A stretch of 18,625 bases of DNA from JBPBQZ01 sp050955105 (GCA_050955105.1 JBPBQZ010000045.1:1-18625), one strand, 5' to 3'; positions 1-8,044 are shown, counted from the first letter of the stretch. Made by a program: numbers and translations. The notes: generated by a model from the sequence alone, not told the origin.

Positions 1-1
1 C

Positions 2-958
2 CAGAGCCGCGTGCCCGAACATGCCGAGCTGGCGCTGCTGCTCGGCATGAGCGCGCCGCTGGGCTGGCTGGAACGCGTGCCGACCTATAAAGAGCAGATC
101 GAAAAGCTCAAGGACAAGGATCTCTCCACGTACGGCTTTCTCGGCTACCCGGTGTTGATGGCAGCCGACATTCTGCTGTATCGCGCCTCGCTGGTACCGG
201 TGGGGGAAGATCAGGTGCCGCACGTAGAAATGACGCGCGAACTGGCGCGCCGCTTCAACTATCTGTATGGCCGCGAAAAGGGCTTTGAAGAGAAGGCGAT
301 CGAGGCCGCGCGCAAGCTGGGCGGCAAGCGCGCGAAGATTTATCACGAGTTGCGCACTGCCTATCAGGAACAGGGCGACGGCGAGGCACTGGCTCGCGCG
401 CATGCCTTGCTCGAAGAATCGCAAAGCCTGTCTATGAGCGATCGCGAACGGCTTTTCGGCTATCTGGAGGGCTCGCGCAAGATCATTCTGGTCGAGCCGC
501 AGGCGCGCCTTACCGCCGCTTCGCGGATGCCGGGGCTCGACGGCCAGAAAATGTCCAAATCGTATGGCAATACCATCGGGCTGCGCGAAGATCGCGCGAC
601 CATCGAAAGAAAAGTGCGGACCATGCCGACCGATCCGGCGCGGGTGCGGCGCAACGATCCGGGCGATCCGGCCAAGTGTCCGGTCTGGGAACTGCACAAA
701 GTGTATTCCGACGACAGCACGCGCGAGTGGGCCGCGCATGGTTGCAAAACCGCCGGCATCGGTTGCCTCGACTGCAAGCAGCCGGTGATCGAAGGCATTC
801 TGCGCGAGCAACAGCCGATGCTGGAGCGCGCGCAGAAGTATCAGGATGACCCGTCGCTATTGCGTGCCATCGTCGCCGACGGTTGCGACAAGGCACGCCG
901 CTTCGCGCAGGAGACCATGCGCGAAGTACGTGACGCGATGGGGCTTTCCTACTCGTAG
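2..958 (+). CDS. trpS: Tryptophan--tRNA ligase (5' end outside window)
   Basis: Class I aminoacyl-tRNA synthetase that charges tRNA-Trp in the cytoplasm. The reading frame is open from base 2 (residues QSRVPEHAEL...), so the GTG at 11 is an internal Val codon and the true start, with the HIGH-type ATP-binding motif, lies upstream of the window. About 318 C-terminal residues are present. They include the Trp-pocket and dimer region (LMAADILLYRA, VGEDQVPH) and the KMSKS loop in GQKMSKSYGN. Four cysteines follow with spacing C-x21-C-x6-C-x2-C (KCPVW ... HGC ... GIGCLDCK), which resembles the [4Fe-4S]-binding motif described for Thermotoga TrpRS. The long insert around residues 100-145 of this fragment and the overall sequence match Burkholderia-type TrpRS as I know it. 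The stop is 118 bp before dapA. Confidence 0.96.
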   Translation, partial: QSRVPEHAELALLLGMSAPLGWLERVPTYKEQIEKLKDKDLSTYGFLGYPVLMAADILLYRASLVPVGEDQVPHVEMTRELARRFNYLYGREKGFEEKAIEAARKLGGKRAKIYHELRTAYQEQGDGEALARAHALLEESQSLSMSDRERLFGYLEGSRKIILVEPQARLTAASRMPGLDGQKMSKSYGNTIGLREDRATIERKVRTMPTDPARVRRNDPGDPAKCPVWELHKVYSDDSTREWAAHGCKTAGIGCLDCKQPVIEGILREQQPMLERAQKYQDDPSLLRAIVADGCDKARRFAQETMREVRDAMGLSYS

Positions 959-1034
959 GCGATGGCCCGGCGGTTGCTGCCGGCCGTGCCTGGCGCCTGT
1001 AGCCGGCTGTAATGGTCGGCTGGGCGTAATCCGC

Positions 1035-1040
1035 TACAAT
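1035..1040 (+). promoter_or_regulatory. Possible -10 element for dapA
   Basis: TACAAT lies 42 bp before the preferred dapA start, in the 118-bp gap after trpS. No convincing -35 hexamer sits 16-18 bp upstream, so this is only a candidate promoter for the dapA-bamC-MBL operon. Confidence 0.3.
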
Positions 1041-1076
1041 CGCGCTTTATCGGAAATGCCTGGACTGGCCCAGTTT

Positions 1077-1979
1077 ATGAAGACCGTCGACATACAAGGC
1101 AGCATCGTCGCCATCGTTACGCCGATGCACGATGATGGAAGCCTCGATTTGCCCGCGCTGCGCGCATTGATCGACTGGCACGCGGCCGAAGGCACGGTGG
1201 GCATCGTCATCGTCGGCACCAGCGGCGAATCGCCGACGGTGAGCGTTGCCGAGCACGAGACCTTGATCCACACCGCTGTCGAGCATACGCGCGGCCGCAT
1301 GACGGTGATCGCCGGCGCCGGTGGCAATGCCACCGCGGAAGCCATCGCGCTGACGCGCTTCGCCAAAGAAGCGGGCGCCGACGCCACGCTGCAGGTAGTG
1401 CCTTACTACAACAAACCGAGTCAGGAAGGGCTGTATCGACATTTTCGCGCGATCGCGGAAAGCGTCGACCTGCCGGTGATTCTGTATAACGTTCCCGGGC
1501 GCACGGTCGCCGATCTGGCGCACGAAACGGTGCTGCGGCTGGCCGACGTGCCCGGCATCGTCGGCATCAAAGACGCCACCGGCAATTTCGACCGGGCCGC
1601 GCGGCTGTTGCGCGCGGTGCACGAACGGCAGCCATCGTTCGCGGTCTATAGCGGTGACGATCCGACCGCTCTCGGGCTGATGCTGCTGGGTGGACAGGGC
1701 AATATCTCGGTTACCGCCAATGTGGTGCCGCGTGCGATGCAGCAGTTGTGCGCAGCGGCACTGGCCGGCGACTTGAAGACTGCCCGTACGCTGCATTATT
1801 CGTTGATGGCCTTGAACGAAGCAATGTTCGTCGAGGCCAATCCGATTCCGGTGAAATGGGCATTGCAGCGTATGGGTCGTATTGAAGGCGGCATCCGTTT
1901 GCCGCTGACGCCGCTCGACGCGCGTTTTCACACCGTGGTCGAGGGCGCGCTCAAAGACGCCGGCTTGCTGGATGTCTGA
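1077..1979 (+). CDS. dapA: 4-hydroxy-tetrahydrodipicolinate synthase
   Basis: Condenses pyruvate with aspartate semialdehyde, the first committed step of lysine and diaminopimelate synthesis, in the cytoplasm. The product is 300 residues, a normal DapA length, with a single TIM-barrel domain. Visible motifs are GTSGES (T48-S49, substrate pocket), PYYNKP (109-114), the catalytic Tyr in YNVPGRT (Y137, with R142) and the Schiff-base lysine in GIKDATGN (K165). ATG 1077 gives the usual short N-terminus ahead of the barrel. An in-frame ATG at 1056 would add seven residues, and neither start has a strong Shine-Dalgarno sequence. The open frame runs back into trpS, but that part is not DapA-like. The dapA-bamC gene order is also found in E. 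coli and supports both calls. Confidence 0.96.
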   Translation: MKTVDIQGSIVAIVTPMHDDGSLDLPALRALIDWHAAEGTVGIVIVGTSGESPTVSVAEHETLIHTAVEHTRGRMTVIAGAGGNATAEAIALTRFAKEAGADATLQVVPYYNKPSQEGLYRHFRAIAESVDLPVILYNVPGRTVADLAHETVLRLADVPGIVGIKDATGNFDRAARLLRAVHERQPSFAVYSGDDPTALGLMLLGGQGNISVTANVVPRAMQQLCAAALAGDLKTARTLHYSLMALNEAMFVEANPIPVKWALQRMGRIEGGIRLPLTPLDARFHTVVEGALKDAGLLDV

Positions 1980-2002
1980 TCCGACCTGACGGTTTGGTCG
2001 GA
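1980..2002 (+). repeat. Short hairpin after dapA
   Basis: TCCGACC (1980-1986) and GGTCGGA (1996-2002) are perfect 7-bp inverted arms with a 9-nt loop, starting at the base after the dapA stop. No T-tract follows, so it is not a typical intrinsic terminator. It could stabilise or partly attenuate the transcript before bamC. Confidence 0.4.
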
Positions 2003-2109
2003 CCCGATTGAACCTGACACGAACCTGATTTGGTTGGCATGAAGCGCTATATGTCGCAAAGCTTCGTGCGACGCCCTCGCGCGGCCTGCGCGGTTTTCTG
2101 AAGGATTTC

Positions 2110-3240
2110 ATGAAACGTATCGACTGCCGCTTACCGCTTATCGCTGCCGTGGCCGCGCTCGGTGTTCTGGGTGGCTGCACCTGGATCAATGACACTTTCT
2201 CGTCGGATCGCATCAACTATCGCGATGCGAGCAGTGCGCCGACCTTGGCGGTGCCGCCCGATCTGACGGCTGCGAAAGCCGATACGCATTATTTGCCACC
2301 GCCCAACACGCAAGGGCTGGGCGGTAACCCGACGGCGCTGCGAATCGGTCAGAGCGGCGGCACCACGATGGGCGTTCCCACGCCGGTCGATCCGTTCGGC
2401 ATGCATGTCGAGGCCGACGGCAAAGAGCGCTGGCTGGTGGTCGATGGGCGTACGCCACAACAGTTGTGGCCGCAGATTCATGCGTTCTGGGAAGAGAACG
2501 GTTTCGTGGTGGCGCAGGATTCGCCGACTGCCGGGGTGATGGAAACCGACTGGGCCGAAAACCGCGCGAAGATTCCGCAAGACTGGTTCCGCAAAATGCT
2601 GGGCCACTTCGTCGACCCGCTGTATTCATCCGGCACGCGCGACAAATTCACCACGCGCGTTGAACGTGGCAGCGACGGCAGCACCTCGATCTACATTCGC
2701 CAGCAAGGCATGGAAGAAGTGCTGATCGGTCGTGAGCAGGTGACGTCGCGCTGGGAAGAGCGCCCGCGTGATCCGACGCTGGAAGCTGCCGTCATGGCGC
2801 GGCTGATGCAAAAGCTGGGGCTTACCGAAGATCAATCGGAACAGGCCTTGAAAGACGCGCGTCCGGTGAATACACAGGTGGCGCTCGAACAGAGTGCCGG
2901 TGCGCCGGTGCTGGTGCTGGGCGAGGCGCCTGATCGTGCCTGGCTGCGTGTGGGCATGGCACTTGATCGTACGCATTTCAGTGTCGACAACCGTGATCGC
3001 AATGCCGGCATCTACACCGTCCGCGCCGTCGATCCGTCTTCGGAAACGAATGGCGACGGTATCGTCAGCAAGCTGTTTGGCGGCAAGCGCGATCCGAGCG
3101 CGGCACCCACCTACCGGGTGGCAGTGAAGCCGGCGCAGAATGGCGGCACCCAAGTGTCGGCTATCGATGCTTCGGGCAATGTCGACGACTCGTCGGTAGC
3201 ACAGCGCCTGATGTCGGAACTGCGCTCGCAACTGAACTGA
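2110..3240 (+). CDS. bamC: Outer membrane protein assembly lipoprotein BamC
   Basis: Lipoprotein subunit of the BAM complex, which inserts beta-barrel proteins into the outer membrane; formerly NlpB. The 376-residue product starts with a lipoprotein signal: KR, a hydrophobic stretch (residues 8-21) and lipobox LGGC with Cys23 as the lipidated residue. An unstructured segment with PTLAVPPDLT follows, the part that in E. coli BamC contacts BamD. Two globular helix-grip domains come next (roughly 95-220 and 255-375). The ATG has a clear Shine-Dalgarno sequence, AAGGA at 2101-2105. The gene lies 130 bp after dapA and 16 bp before the MBL gene, consistent with one transcript. Confidence 0.93.
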   Translation: MKRIDCRLPLIAAVAALGVLGGCTWINDTFSSDRINYRDASSAPTLAVPPDLTAAKADTHYLPPPNTQGLGGNPTALRIGQSGGTTMGVPTPVDPFGMHVEADGKERWLVVDGRTPQQLWPQIHAFWEENGFVVAQDSPTAGVMETDWAENRAKIPQDWFRKMLGHFVDPLYSSGTRDKFTTRVERGSDGSTSIYIRQQGMEEVLIGREQVTSRWEERPRDPTLEAAVMARLMQKLGLTEDQSEQALKDARPVNTQVALEQSAGAPVLVLGEAPDRAWLRVGMALDRTHFSVDNRDRNAGIYTVRAVDPSSETNGDGIVSKLFGGKRDPSAAPTYRVAVKPAQNGGTQVSAIDASGNVDDSSVAQRLMSELRSQLN

Positions 3241-3256
3241 CGCGGCGGTCGCGCCA

Positions 3257-4030
3257 ATGCGTTTCGCCAGTCTGGGCAGCGGTAGCGACGGCAACGGGCT
3301 GCTGGTGGAGTGCAGCGAAGGCACGACGACGACGCGCGTGCTGCTCGACTGTGGCTTCTCGCTGAAAGAGACGGTGAAGCGACTGGCACGCTTATCGATC
3401 GACGCTGCTTCGCTGACAGCTATCGTCATCACGCACGAACATGCTGATCATATCGGCGGCGCGCTATCGCTGGCGCGACGCTTCTCCATCCCTTTGCACA
3501 TGAGCTGGGGCACCGCGCTTGCTACCGGCGCGCCCGTGGCGGGCGTGCAGCTCAAGCTCTGTGAGAGCGATCAGGCCTTCAATGTCGGAGACCTGAATAT
3601 CTTGCCGTTCACCGTGCCGCACGATGCGCGCGAGCCCCTGCAGTATGTATTTTCGGACGGTCGCGTGCGCCTTGGCGTGTTGACGGACGCGGGCAGTGCG
3701 ACGGCGCATATCACGAACGTATTGAGCGGTTGTGACGCGCTGATTCTTGAATGCAATCATGACCGGCAGATGTTGGCGCAGAGCCGCTATCCGGCCTCGT
3801 TGAAGTCGCGCATTGGCGGTAGCCATGGTCACCTGTCGAACGACACGGCGGCTAAGATCCTGCAGTCGCTAGACCGCTCGCGCTTGCGTCGTTTGATTGC
3901 TGCGCACTTGAGCCAGGAAAACAATCTGCCGTCATTGGCCCTCGGCGCCTTGGCCGCGGTAATGGGCAGCACACCGGAAGAACTCTACGCGGCAACGCAG
4001 CACGACGGTTTTGATTGGATGGTGATCTGA
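3257..4030 (+). CDS. MBL-fold metallohydrolase, YycJ/WalJ-like
   Basis: A 257-residue metallo-beta-lactamase-fold protein. The zinc-ligand motif THEHADH gives H60, H62, D64 and H65. Further ligand candidates are H122 (VPHDA), D144 (LTDAG) and H217 (AAHLSQENN). The segment IGGSHGHLSND (H190, H192) and the AAHLSQENN ending are typical of the YycJ/WalJ-like branch, members of which have been described as nucleases. The substrate here cannot be told from sequence. There is no signal peptide, so it should be cytosolic. The start is 16 bp after the bamC stop with only a weak Shine-Dalgarno sequence, suggesting co-transcription and perhaps translational coupling. It is the last gene before the terminator at 4067-4096. 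Confidence 0.88.
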   Translation: MRFASLGSGSDGNGLLVECSEGTTTTRVLLDCGFSLKETVKRLARLSIDAASLTAIVITHEHADHIGGALSLARRFSIPLHMSWGTALATGAPVAGVQLKLCESDQAFNVGDLNILPFTVPHDAREPLQYVFSDGRVRLGVLTDAGSATAHITNVLSGCDALILECNHDRQMLAQSRYPASLKSRIGGSHGHLSNDTAAKILQSLDRSRLRRLIAAHLSQENNLPSLALGALAAVMGSTPEELYAATQHDGFDWMVI

Positions 4031-4066
4031 GCTGTGTATTGAATCTGCCTATGACGCGGCGGAAAT

Positions 4067-4096
4067 AAAAAAACCGGTCCTGAGACCGGTTTTTTT
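4067..4096. terminator. Bidirectional intrinsic terminator
   Basis: A 13-bp perfect stem (4067-4079 with 4084-4096) has a CTGA loop. The A-run on one arm and T-run on the other give a U-tract on both strands. It lies 36 bp after the MBL stop and 20 bp beyond the stop of the convergent lipoprotein gene, so it can end both transcripts. Confidence 0.92.
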
Positions 4097-4116
4097 AAAA
4101 GCCAGAAACTCTCGAC

Positions 4117-4380
4117 TTAGCTGCTGGCACCCGAAGCAGCGGCAGCGGCGGAAGCGGCGTCCGACGAAGCAGCCGAAGCGGAGGCAGCGGAATCGCTCGC
4201 AGCGGCAGCAGCACTGGCAGCATCCGAAGCAGCAGCGGACGAATCCGATGCGGCAGCAGCCGGAGCCGAAGCGGCCGACGTGTCGCTGGCAGCGCCAGGA
4301 GCCGTTGTGTCGTCCTTCTTGCCGCAGGCGGTCAGGGCGAGGGCTGCCAGCAGGGTGGCTACGACGAGGGTCTTATTCAT
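4117..4380 (-). CDS. Small Ala/Ser/Asp-rich lipoprotein
   Basis: An 87-residue predicted lipoprotein of unknown function. The N-terminus is a clear lipoprotein signal (MNKTLVVATLLAALALTAC) with lipobox LTAC and Cys19 lipidated, followed by GKKDD. The rest is low complexity: short irregular repeats of the type SDAASAAAAA built from Ala, Ser and Asp, with no recognisable domain. The ATG at 4380 has AAAGGA seven bases upstream; a GTG two codons earlier would lie too close to that site. Such proteins recur in Burkholderiaceae annotations, but I know of no assigned role. Candidates are a cell-wall spacer, an Lpp-like structural protein or a stress lipoprotein, none shown by this sequence. It converges on the MBL gene and shares its terminator. 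Confidence 0.8.
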   Translation of the reverse strand: MNKTLVVATLLAALALTACGKKDDTTAPGAASDTSAASAPAAAASDSSAAASDAASAAAAASDSAASASAASSDAASAAAAASGASS

Positions 4381-4629
4381 GATCACGTCCTTTTTGTGGT
4401 TAAGGTAAGCAACAGCGCGAAAACAGGAAACGTCTGCTCCAACACCGATCCAGCAAAGACTTTATGTAGCTGCTGGTGTGCCAGATTTTGTCGACGGCAC
4501 GGCCCGAGATTATAGGCAAGATCTATTGGAGCGTCGATAAAGCCTGGGCGCATGACGTTGCGTTTTTCCTACTTTTGTTCATTTTCACCATAACACGGGC
4601 AGCTATGGCGGCAGGCGTACGAAACCGCG

Positions 4630-5952
4630 CTATGCGACCCGTATCCAGCCGGCAAGATACCACCCGTGCAAGAGCAGTGTCAGCGAAGAATCGTTAGAGA
4701 ATGTTACAAAACTTTGCGAACTCATTCGCCGCGAATTTGCCAGCGTGCGCAGCGCGGCACGCGATTCACGAGGGGGTTGCAGCGTGTCTCCGTTCATATA
4801 GAAATTCCTGGCGTCGTAAAGCAGGATCGATTTGCTATCCACTTGCAAACCGCGTGCCGAGCTGCGCGCGATGAATCGCTCCAACGATAGCGGGCGCTGT
4901 GGCCCATCGAAAAACACCTGTGGCTTGGGTTCGCTGAGGTAAGTGCCTAAAAACGTACTTACTTCGTAGGAATTACATTCGACGCGTAGCAAGCGGGTCG
5001 CCAGCTCGTCGACTAGGCGCGGCGGCAACTCGGCTGGCGCCGCGGTGGGCAACGCGCCCGCGTCTTGGTAACGGCCGCTGACAATACTGCTGGCCGTGCG
5101 CTGATTTCGCGCTGCTTCCTCGAATTCTCCAGACTCGATGCGTTCCGCCAATGTGTGGAAAAATTCCCCTAATAACTCGCGATAGGCGGGCGCGCGGAAG
5201 CCGATCGAATAGGTGACGCAATCGTCGCCCACCGCAACACCGTCGTGCGCGATGTGCGGTGGTAGATACAGCATGTCGCCTGCTTCCAGTACCCATTCCT
5301 GTTCCGGCCTGAAATCCTGCAGGATTTTCAATGGCTGTCCGGGCTCTAGCGTCAGGTCGCTTTGCGTGCTGATGCGCCAGCGGCGCCGCCCGGAGGTCTG
5401 CAACAGGAACACATCGTAGGAATCGAAATGCGGACCTACGCCGCCTCCGTCCACCGCATAGCTCACCATGACGTCGTCGAGCCGCGCATCGGCGATAAAG
5501 CGAAAGCGCCGCAGCAGCGCATCGGCTTCGGCGTCGACCAGGTTCACGCCTTGCAACAGCACCGTCCAGGCGCGCGCCGGCAGCGATTCGAGCAGTTCCG
5601 GCTCGAATGGGCCCGGCGTGAGCGACCAGGCTTTGCGCTTGCGCTGGATCAAGCGGGCCTCGATGTCTTCGTCCGATGCGAGTGCCAGGAGTTGTTCAGG
5701 CGCCAGGCCGCATGCTGCGCCGCCGAGTGCCTGGCGGATCAATAGCGGCTTGCGTTGCCAGTAGCGGCGCATGAACTGGCGGGCGCTGAGGCCGCCCAAT
5801 AGTGGCAGCGATGTGTCGAATGTGTCGGAAGAGGGGACGTTGCCGGTTGCATCGGCGGCACGCATAGCGGCTTTGGCGGCCGGGTTGCGGCGCTGCGGCA
5901 AGGACTTGCGCGCGGCTAGCGAAGAAGGCTTAAAAAGGCGTTGGGAAGGCAT
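4630..5952 (-). CDS. Cupin-type 2-oxoglutarate oxygenase, RoxA/YcfD-like ribosomal protein hydroxylase
   Basis: Member of the JmjC-like cupin family whose E. coli representative, RoxA (YcfD), hydroxylates an arginine of ribosomal protein L16. The 440-residue product has a basic, Ala-rich N-terminal extension (about residues 1-45), then the family start GLSARQFMRRYWQRKPLLIRQ. The Fe(II) triad is H175-x-D177 (GPHFDSYDVF) with the distal histidine H236 (PPHIAHDG). GRRRWR follows the HxD strand, as in YcfD. The C-terminal dimerisation and winged-helix part fills residues 260-440. It is longer than E. coli YcfD (373), mainly at the N-terminus, so a start at internal Met30 (5865) is possible. ATG 5952 has no obvious Shine-Dalgarno sequence. 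The gene is divergent from the FKBP gene, 33 bp away. Family assignment is secure; L16 as substrate is inferred. Confidence 0.88.
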   Translation of the reverse strand: MPSQRLFKPSSLAARKSLPQRRNPAAKAAMRAADATGNVPSSDTFDTSLPLLGGLSARQFMRRYWQRKPLLIRQALGGAACGLAPEQLLALASDEDIEARLIQRKRKAWSLTPGPFEPELLESLPARAWTVLLQGVNLVDAEADALLRRFRFIADARLDDVMVSYAVDGGGVGPHFDSYDVFLLQTSGRRRWRISTQSDLTLEPGQPLKILQDFRPEQEWVLEAGDMLYLPPHIAHDGVAVGDDCVTYSIGFRAPAYRELLGEFFHTLAERIESGEFEEAARNQRTASSIVSGRYQDAGALPTAAPAELPPRLVDELATRLLRVECNSYEVSTFLGTYLSEPKPQVFFDGPQRPLSLERFIARSSARGLQVDSKSILLYDARNFYMNGDTLQPPRESRAALRTLANSRRMSSQSFVTFSNDSSLTLLLHGWYLAGWIRVA

Positions 5953-5954
5953 CG

Positions 5955-5960
5955 TATAAT
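5955..5960 (+). promoter_or_regulatory. Consensus -10 box for the slyD-like gene
   Basis: A perfect TATAAT ends 25 bp before the FKBP start codon in the 33-bp divergent gap. A -35 at standard spacing would fall inside the 5' coding end of the oxygenase gene, where only a weak TTAAAA-like match is visible. The implied leader is about 20 nt. Confidence 0.6.
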
Positions 5961-5985
5961 CTGGGCTTGTGCCTTGGAGAACGCA

Positions 5986-6552
5986 ATGAAGATCACTCGA
6001 AACACTGTCGTCGCCGTGGCGTACAAACTAAGCGACGCCCAGGGTAACCTGATCGAGGAAAGCGACGAGCCGATGGTGTATTTGCACGGCGGCTATGATG
6101 GCACGTTCCCCCGCATCGAGGAAGCGCTCGATGGCAAGGAAACGGGCTATCAAACGTCGGTGCAGCTCGAACCCGACGATGCGTTCGGCGAATACGACCC
6201 CGATCTGGTGAAGATCGAACCGCGCGAACGCTTCCCGGAACCGATCGAAGTAGGCATGCAGTTCGAAGGCACGCCTGACGACGAGGACGACGAAGACCTG
6301 CTTGTCTATACCGTCACCGATCTGGCCGAAGACAAGGTGGTGCTCGACGGCAATCATCCGCTGGCCGGCATGGCCTTGCGCTTTGCGCTGACGGTAGCGG
6401 AAGTGCGCGAAGCCACCGAGGACGAAATCGAACACGAGCACGCCCACGGCGCGAACGGCCTCGAAGTGATCGATGAAGACGCGGAAGGCGAAGAAGACGG
6501 GCCACAGATCGGCGAAGCCGGACTCGACCGCGACCCGCCTACGCTGCATTGA
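5986..6552 (+). CDS. SlyD-like FKBP-type peptidyl-prolyl cis-trans isomerase
   Basis: Cytosolic prolyl isomerase and folding helper of the SlyD/FKBP type, 188 residues. The FKBP half (1-68 and 125-145) contains YLHGGYDGTFPRIEEALDG and the returning strand NHPLAGMALRF. In between is the insert-in-flap chaperone domain (about 70-122), starting at DAFGEYDPDLV. The C-terminal tail is acidic with one His cluster (EHEHAHG, 150-154) but lacks the Cys/His-rich nickel tail of E. coli SlyD, so a metallochaperone role is doubtful. ATG 5986 is preceded by GGAGA at 5976-5980; the open frame upstream of it is not FKBP-like. The gene is monocistronic, bounded by TATAAT upstream and a strong terminator downstream. 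Confidence 0.92.
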   Translation: MKITRNTVVAVAYKLSDAQGNLIEESDEPMVYLHGGYDGTFPRIEEALDGKETGYQTSVQLEPDDAFGEYDPDLVKIEPRERFPEPIEVGMQFEGTPDDEDDEDLLVYTVTDLAEDKVVLDGNHPLAGMALRFALTVAEVREATEDEIEHEHAHGANGLEVIDEDAEGEEDGPQIGEAGLDRDPPTLH

Positions 6553-6589
6553 ACGATCGATCAGGTGCGCTCTCGAGCACCGATAAAGC

Positions 6590-6622
6590 AACGCCGCCTC
6601 GCTACAGGGCGGCGTTTTTTTT
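6590..6622 (+). terminator. Intrinsic terminator after the slyD-like gene
   Basis: A 9-bp GC-rich stem (AACGCCGCC with GGCGGCGTT) is followed by eight consecutive T residues, 37 bp after the FKBP stop. Confidence 0.93.
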
Positions 6623-6677
6623 GCGGGGGCGTCGATGCGTCGCGGTGGTGAGGCTTTAGCGCGGGATCAATGCGGCG

Positions 6678-8039
6678 TCAGTGGGGCGCGACACTAGTCG
6701 GCCGCGGCGGGTCTTGTAGCGGTGGCAACGGCAGTAAATCCGGCGTTCGCAGACCTTCGATATCGCTGTCGGCGCGACCGGTGTCGCGTTGGTCCGGCGA
6801 CGCGTCGCTGATGTTGAGCGTTTGCGCCACGATCCTGAAAGGCAGCTTCCTGCGTTTGTCCAAGGTGATACGCAGCCATTGCAGCGGCCGCGCTTCGGTG
6901 GCCAGCGCCAGGCGCGTGAAGTTGGCGACTTCGACGCCGTGTTCGTCGCTCAGTGGGTGGTCCAGCCGAAAGCCCTTGTCGCGCGATGCCGGGACATGTG
7001 CCGTGGCGGGATCGTCCGCATGGATCATCAATATGGGTCCGCGAAACTCGTGGCTCACCGCAAGCAGCGTTGCACGCAATCTGCGGAATGGATCGCGCGG
7101 GCGTCGCCGGCCCAGTTGCTCCAGTCCCAGCCAGTCGAAGCGTTGTTCGTGAGCCGCTTCGAAATGCGGATCGGCATGCGTGATGATGATCAACGCCTGC
7201 GCATGGCGCTGGCGCGCCAGCGATGCCGCGTGTGTCAACCAGAAGCGGTTGGCGATCGAGCGATCGTCGAATTCTCCATTACGGCCACCGCCCTCGACGA
7301 AATGATTGCTGATCGAGGCGGTGTCTATCGTTGCGTAGATCACGCCGTCCCGCTCGAAACGAATGTTTTCGCGATAGGGTGCGAATGCACGGACCTCGCT
7401 TTGACGCGTGACGGGCAGCGGCGTTTTGCCCAGGGTTTGCGGCGTGTCGAAGAATGTCTCGCGCACGGTGTCGAGACGTTGCGTGGCATCGTCACCGCCG
7501 CTGGGCTTGCCGCAGTCGAGCCAGTCGTTCTGGCCGGGCGTGAGTACCAACGGCAGCGGTGCGTCGTCCCATAGTGCTTTGCGGTGCGCATATAGCGTAT
7601 CGCTGCACGGCTCGGCGCTGCCCTTGAAGTTGCCAATGTGAATCGCTAGCTGAATCGCCGGCTGCGCATCGATGGTTGCAAGCAGGGCGCGCACGCTCGG
7701 CTCTTCTGCCGCCGCGCGCGGCAAGCCACCGAATACCGCGAAGCTGGGTGCTGCGTTCGAGACGGTGCGCGGTGCGGGCGCCGCGGGTGCCGGCGCTTCA
7801 GTGGGGACGATCGCATCGTCGGTTGCGGCGGCATCGGAGCTTGCCGTGTCGGGCGGTGGCTCGCCGCGGCTGGAGGCGGGCGCGGTAAGTTGGGCTGGCG
7901 ATGAAGGTGATACCGCCGCCGGCGGCGCGCTTGCAACCGGTGTGAGCGCCGCTGCGTTGAACGTCACCGCGCACGTGACGAGCAGCCCAAGCCAGCGGGT
8001 CAGGCAGGGCATCGACGGGCGCGGTCGCGGGCTTCGCAT
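6678..8039 (-). CDS. Exported metallophosphoesterase-like protein with degenerate metal motifs
   Basis: A 453-residue predicted periplasmic protein. It has a basic N-terminus, a hydrophobic signal segment (about residues 13-32) and a Pro/Ala/Ser/Thr-rich linker to about 95. The calcineurin-like fold follows from 98 to about 405. Its landmarks are recognisable: FAVFGGLPR (100-108), HIGNFKGSAEPCSD (134-147), TPGQNDWLDC (167-176), ITHADPHF (286-293) and MIHADDP (338-344). Active homologues as I remember them read GDxPY, HxGDxK and GDNEW/GDNDW; here the first two metal-ligand aspartates appear as G105 and N137. The protein may therefore be inactive or altered in metal use. The ATG is 5 bp after the mutS stop on the same strand, implying co-transcription. 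The ligand is unknown. Confidence 0.7.
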   Translation of the reverse strand: MRSPRPRPSMPCLTRWLGLLVTCAVTFNAAALTPVASAPPAAVSPSSPAQLTAPASSRGEPPPDTASSDAAATDDAIVPTEAPAPAAPAPRTVSNAAPSFAVFGGLPRAAAEEPSVRALLATIDAQPAIQLAIHIGNFKGSAEPCSDTLYAHRKALWDDAPLPLVLTPGQNDWLDCGKPSGGDDATQRLDTVRETFFDTPQTLGKTPLPVTRQSEVRAFAPYRENIRFERDGVIYATIDTASISNHFVEGGGRNGEFDDRSIANRFWLTHAASLARQRHAQALIIITHADPHFEAAHEQRFDWLGLEQLGRRRPRDPFRRLRATLLAVSHEFRGPILMIHADDPATAHVPASRDKGFRLDHPLSDEHGVEVANFTRLALATEARPLQWLRITLDKRRKLPFRIVAQTLNISDASPDQRDTGRADSDIEGLRTPDLLPLPPLQDPPRPTSVAPH

Positions 8040-8044
8040 CGTTT

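Noticed and set aside
846..1076. Long N-terminal extension of the dapA frame overlapping trpS
   Set aside because: The extra residues are Arg/Cys-rich and unlike DapA; the barrel starts normally from ATG 1077.
1047..2216. 389-residue minus-strand ORF opposite dapA
   Set aside because: It is an antisense shadow of dapA in high-GC DNA, rich in His and Arg with no domain; dapA has a complete set of catalytic motifs.
2626..3432. 268-residue minus-strand ORF opposite bamC and the MBL gene
   Set aside because: It spans two well-supported genes on the other strand and has no recognisable features.
4476..4697. 73-residue plus-strand ORF with a hydrophobic segment
   Set aside because: It overlaps the end of the oxygenase gene, lacks a Shine-Dalgarno sequence and has no family features; probably a chance frame in the lipoprotein upstream region.
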